A stretch of DNA of 12,574 bases from Lachnospiraceae bacterium (GTDB lineage: Bacteria; Bacillota; Clostridia; Lachnospirales; Lachnospiraceae), in NCBI GenBank assembly GCA_900767585.1, contig CAAFZP010000047.1, positions 1 through 12,574 of the forward strand, read 5' to 3'. The position numbers were made by a program, and so were the translations under genes. Shown here piece by piece: positions 12,324 to 12,574 of this stretch. The notes beneath the pieces were generated by a model. It made no database searches. It saw only the letters and a list, made by a program, of their open reading frames with translations, and was not told the origin of the DNA. How positions within the stretch are numbered: position 1 is the first letter of the stretch; every line of letters begins with the position of its first letter.

Positions 12324-12364
12324 TCACGCGAAGCGTGATGATTAGTAAGCACGCCAGTGCTTAC
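12324..12364. repeat. Two short perfect hairpins upstream of the tRNA-Thr relic
   Basis: TCACGC-GAA-GCGTGA (12324-12338) and GTAAGCAC-GCCA-GTGCTTAC (12345-12364) are adjacent perfect hairpins with 6- and 8-bp stems. Neither is followed by a T tract. They resemble REP-like or processing hairpins. Confidence 0.6.
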
Positions 12365-12385
12365 ATATTATTTGCAAATTCAGAT

Positions 12386-12414
12386 AAAAGGACCCTCTTT
12401 TTGAGAATCCTTTT
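12386..12414 (-). terminator. Possible terminator after tRNA-Glu
   Basis: AAAAGGA (12386-12392) pairs with TCCTTTT (12408-12414), and inner CTC/GAG adds pairs. On the minus strand it ends TCCTTTTATC, 3 bp past the tRNA-Glu 3' end. If it terminates fully, the four downstream tRNAs would need their own promoter, and I see no good one between here and 12226. Partial termination or a processing role is more likely. Confidence 0.5.
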
Positions 12415-12417
12415 CAG

Positions 12418-12489
12418 TGACCCCAACGGGATTCGAACCCGTGTTACCGCCGTGAAAGGGCGATGTCTTAACCGCTTGACCATGGGGCC
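12418..12489 (-). tRNA. tRNA-Glu (anticodon TTC)
   Basis: A complete 72-nt cloverleaf. The acceptor GGCCCCA pairs with TGGGGTC, the discriminator is A, the anticodon loop CTTTCAC sits on a CGCC/GGCG stem, and the D arm is GGTCAAGCGGTTAAGAC. CCA is not encoded. Confidence 0.97.
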
Positions 12490-12495
12490 TAAAAA

Positions 12496-12567
12496 CTCCC
12501 CGAGTAGGGCTCGAACCTACAACAACTCGGTTAACAGCCGAGTGCTCTACCATTGAGCTATCGAGGA
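12496..12567 (-). tRNA. tRNA-Asn (anticodon GTT)
   Basis: A complete 72-nt cloverleaf. The acceptor TCCTCGA pairs with TCGGGGA with one T-G pair, the discriminator is G, and the anticodon loop CTGTTAA sits on a CTCGG/CCGAG stem. It lies 6 bp upstream of tRNA-Glu. The promoter of the array must be beyond the window edge. Confidence 0.97.
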
Positions 12568-12574
12568 ATATATC

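Noticed and set aside
11747..12327. Short open frames across the tRNA array (reading DVAQLAEQ-, VAQLVRAP-like peptides)
   Set aside because: These are well-known spurious translations of tRNA genes. The region is fully explained by tRNAs and their spacers.
1..12574. CRISPR arrays, insertion-sequence transposases, integrases or plasmid origins
   Set aside because: No regularly spaced direct repeats, transposase or recombinase coding sequence, or iteron-like repeats were found on either strand.

Overview
This window looks like a chromosomal piece of a gut-type Firmicute, most likely a Lachnospiraceae or other Clostridia member. The evidence is near-perfect AGGAGG ribosome sites, TTGACA/TATAAT-type promoters, stable intrinsic terminators, an ECF sigma plus DUF4179-type anti-sigma pair, and tRNA genes without an encoded CCA. 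The genus assignment is an inference. Every gene from 1 to about 10170 lies on the minus strand, two genes (10346-11652) lie on the plus strand, and a tRNA array (11714-12567) lies on the minus strand.

Region 1 (1-1045) holds the first 18 codons of a probable glutamate dehydrogenase with a consensus promoter, and upstream of it an Lrp/AsnC regulator with a charged C-terminal tail and its own promoter. Region 2 (1086-3809) holds a signal-less Amidase_3 cell-wall hydrolase with a C-terminal SH3-like domain, and a GH1 6-phospho-beta-glycosidase with its terminator. Between these two lies a 154-bp imperfect foldback with 16-bp perfect ends. Region 3 (3889-5649) is a membrane chemoreceptor gene split by an in-frame TAG codon, with a good promoter. 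Region 4 (5726-8372) is an overlapping pair: a rhomboid-family protease and a large single-pass membrane protein of unknown function. Region 5 (8564-10167) is an ECF sigma factor and its membrane-spanning partner joined by an ATGA overlap.

Region 6 (10225-11706) is a visibly AT-richer plus-strand unit: an XRE regulator followed by a BRO-N prophage-antirepressor-type protein. It ends in a strong bidirectional terminator shared with the converging tRNA array. Region 7 holds six intact tRNAs, in transcription order Asn-GTT, Glu-TTC, Thr-TGT, CAT (Ile2-like or Met), Asp-GTC and Leu-TAA. It also holds a broken tRNA-Thr 5' half whose anticodon arm is inverted and whose D-loop carries a 34-bp insertion. 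The spacers are rich in short palindromes.

I do not see a complete new system. The best leads are the foldback element, the amber-split chemoreceptor, the rearranged tRNA-Thr relic, the XRE/BRO islet beside the tRNA array, and two genes whose apparent GTG start sits inside the Shine-Dalgarno sequence.
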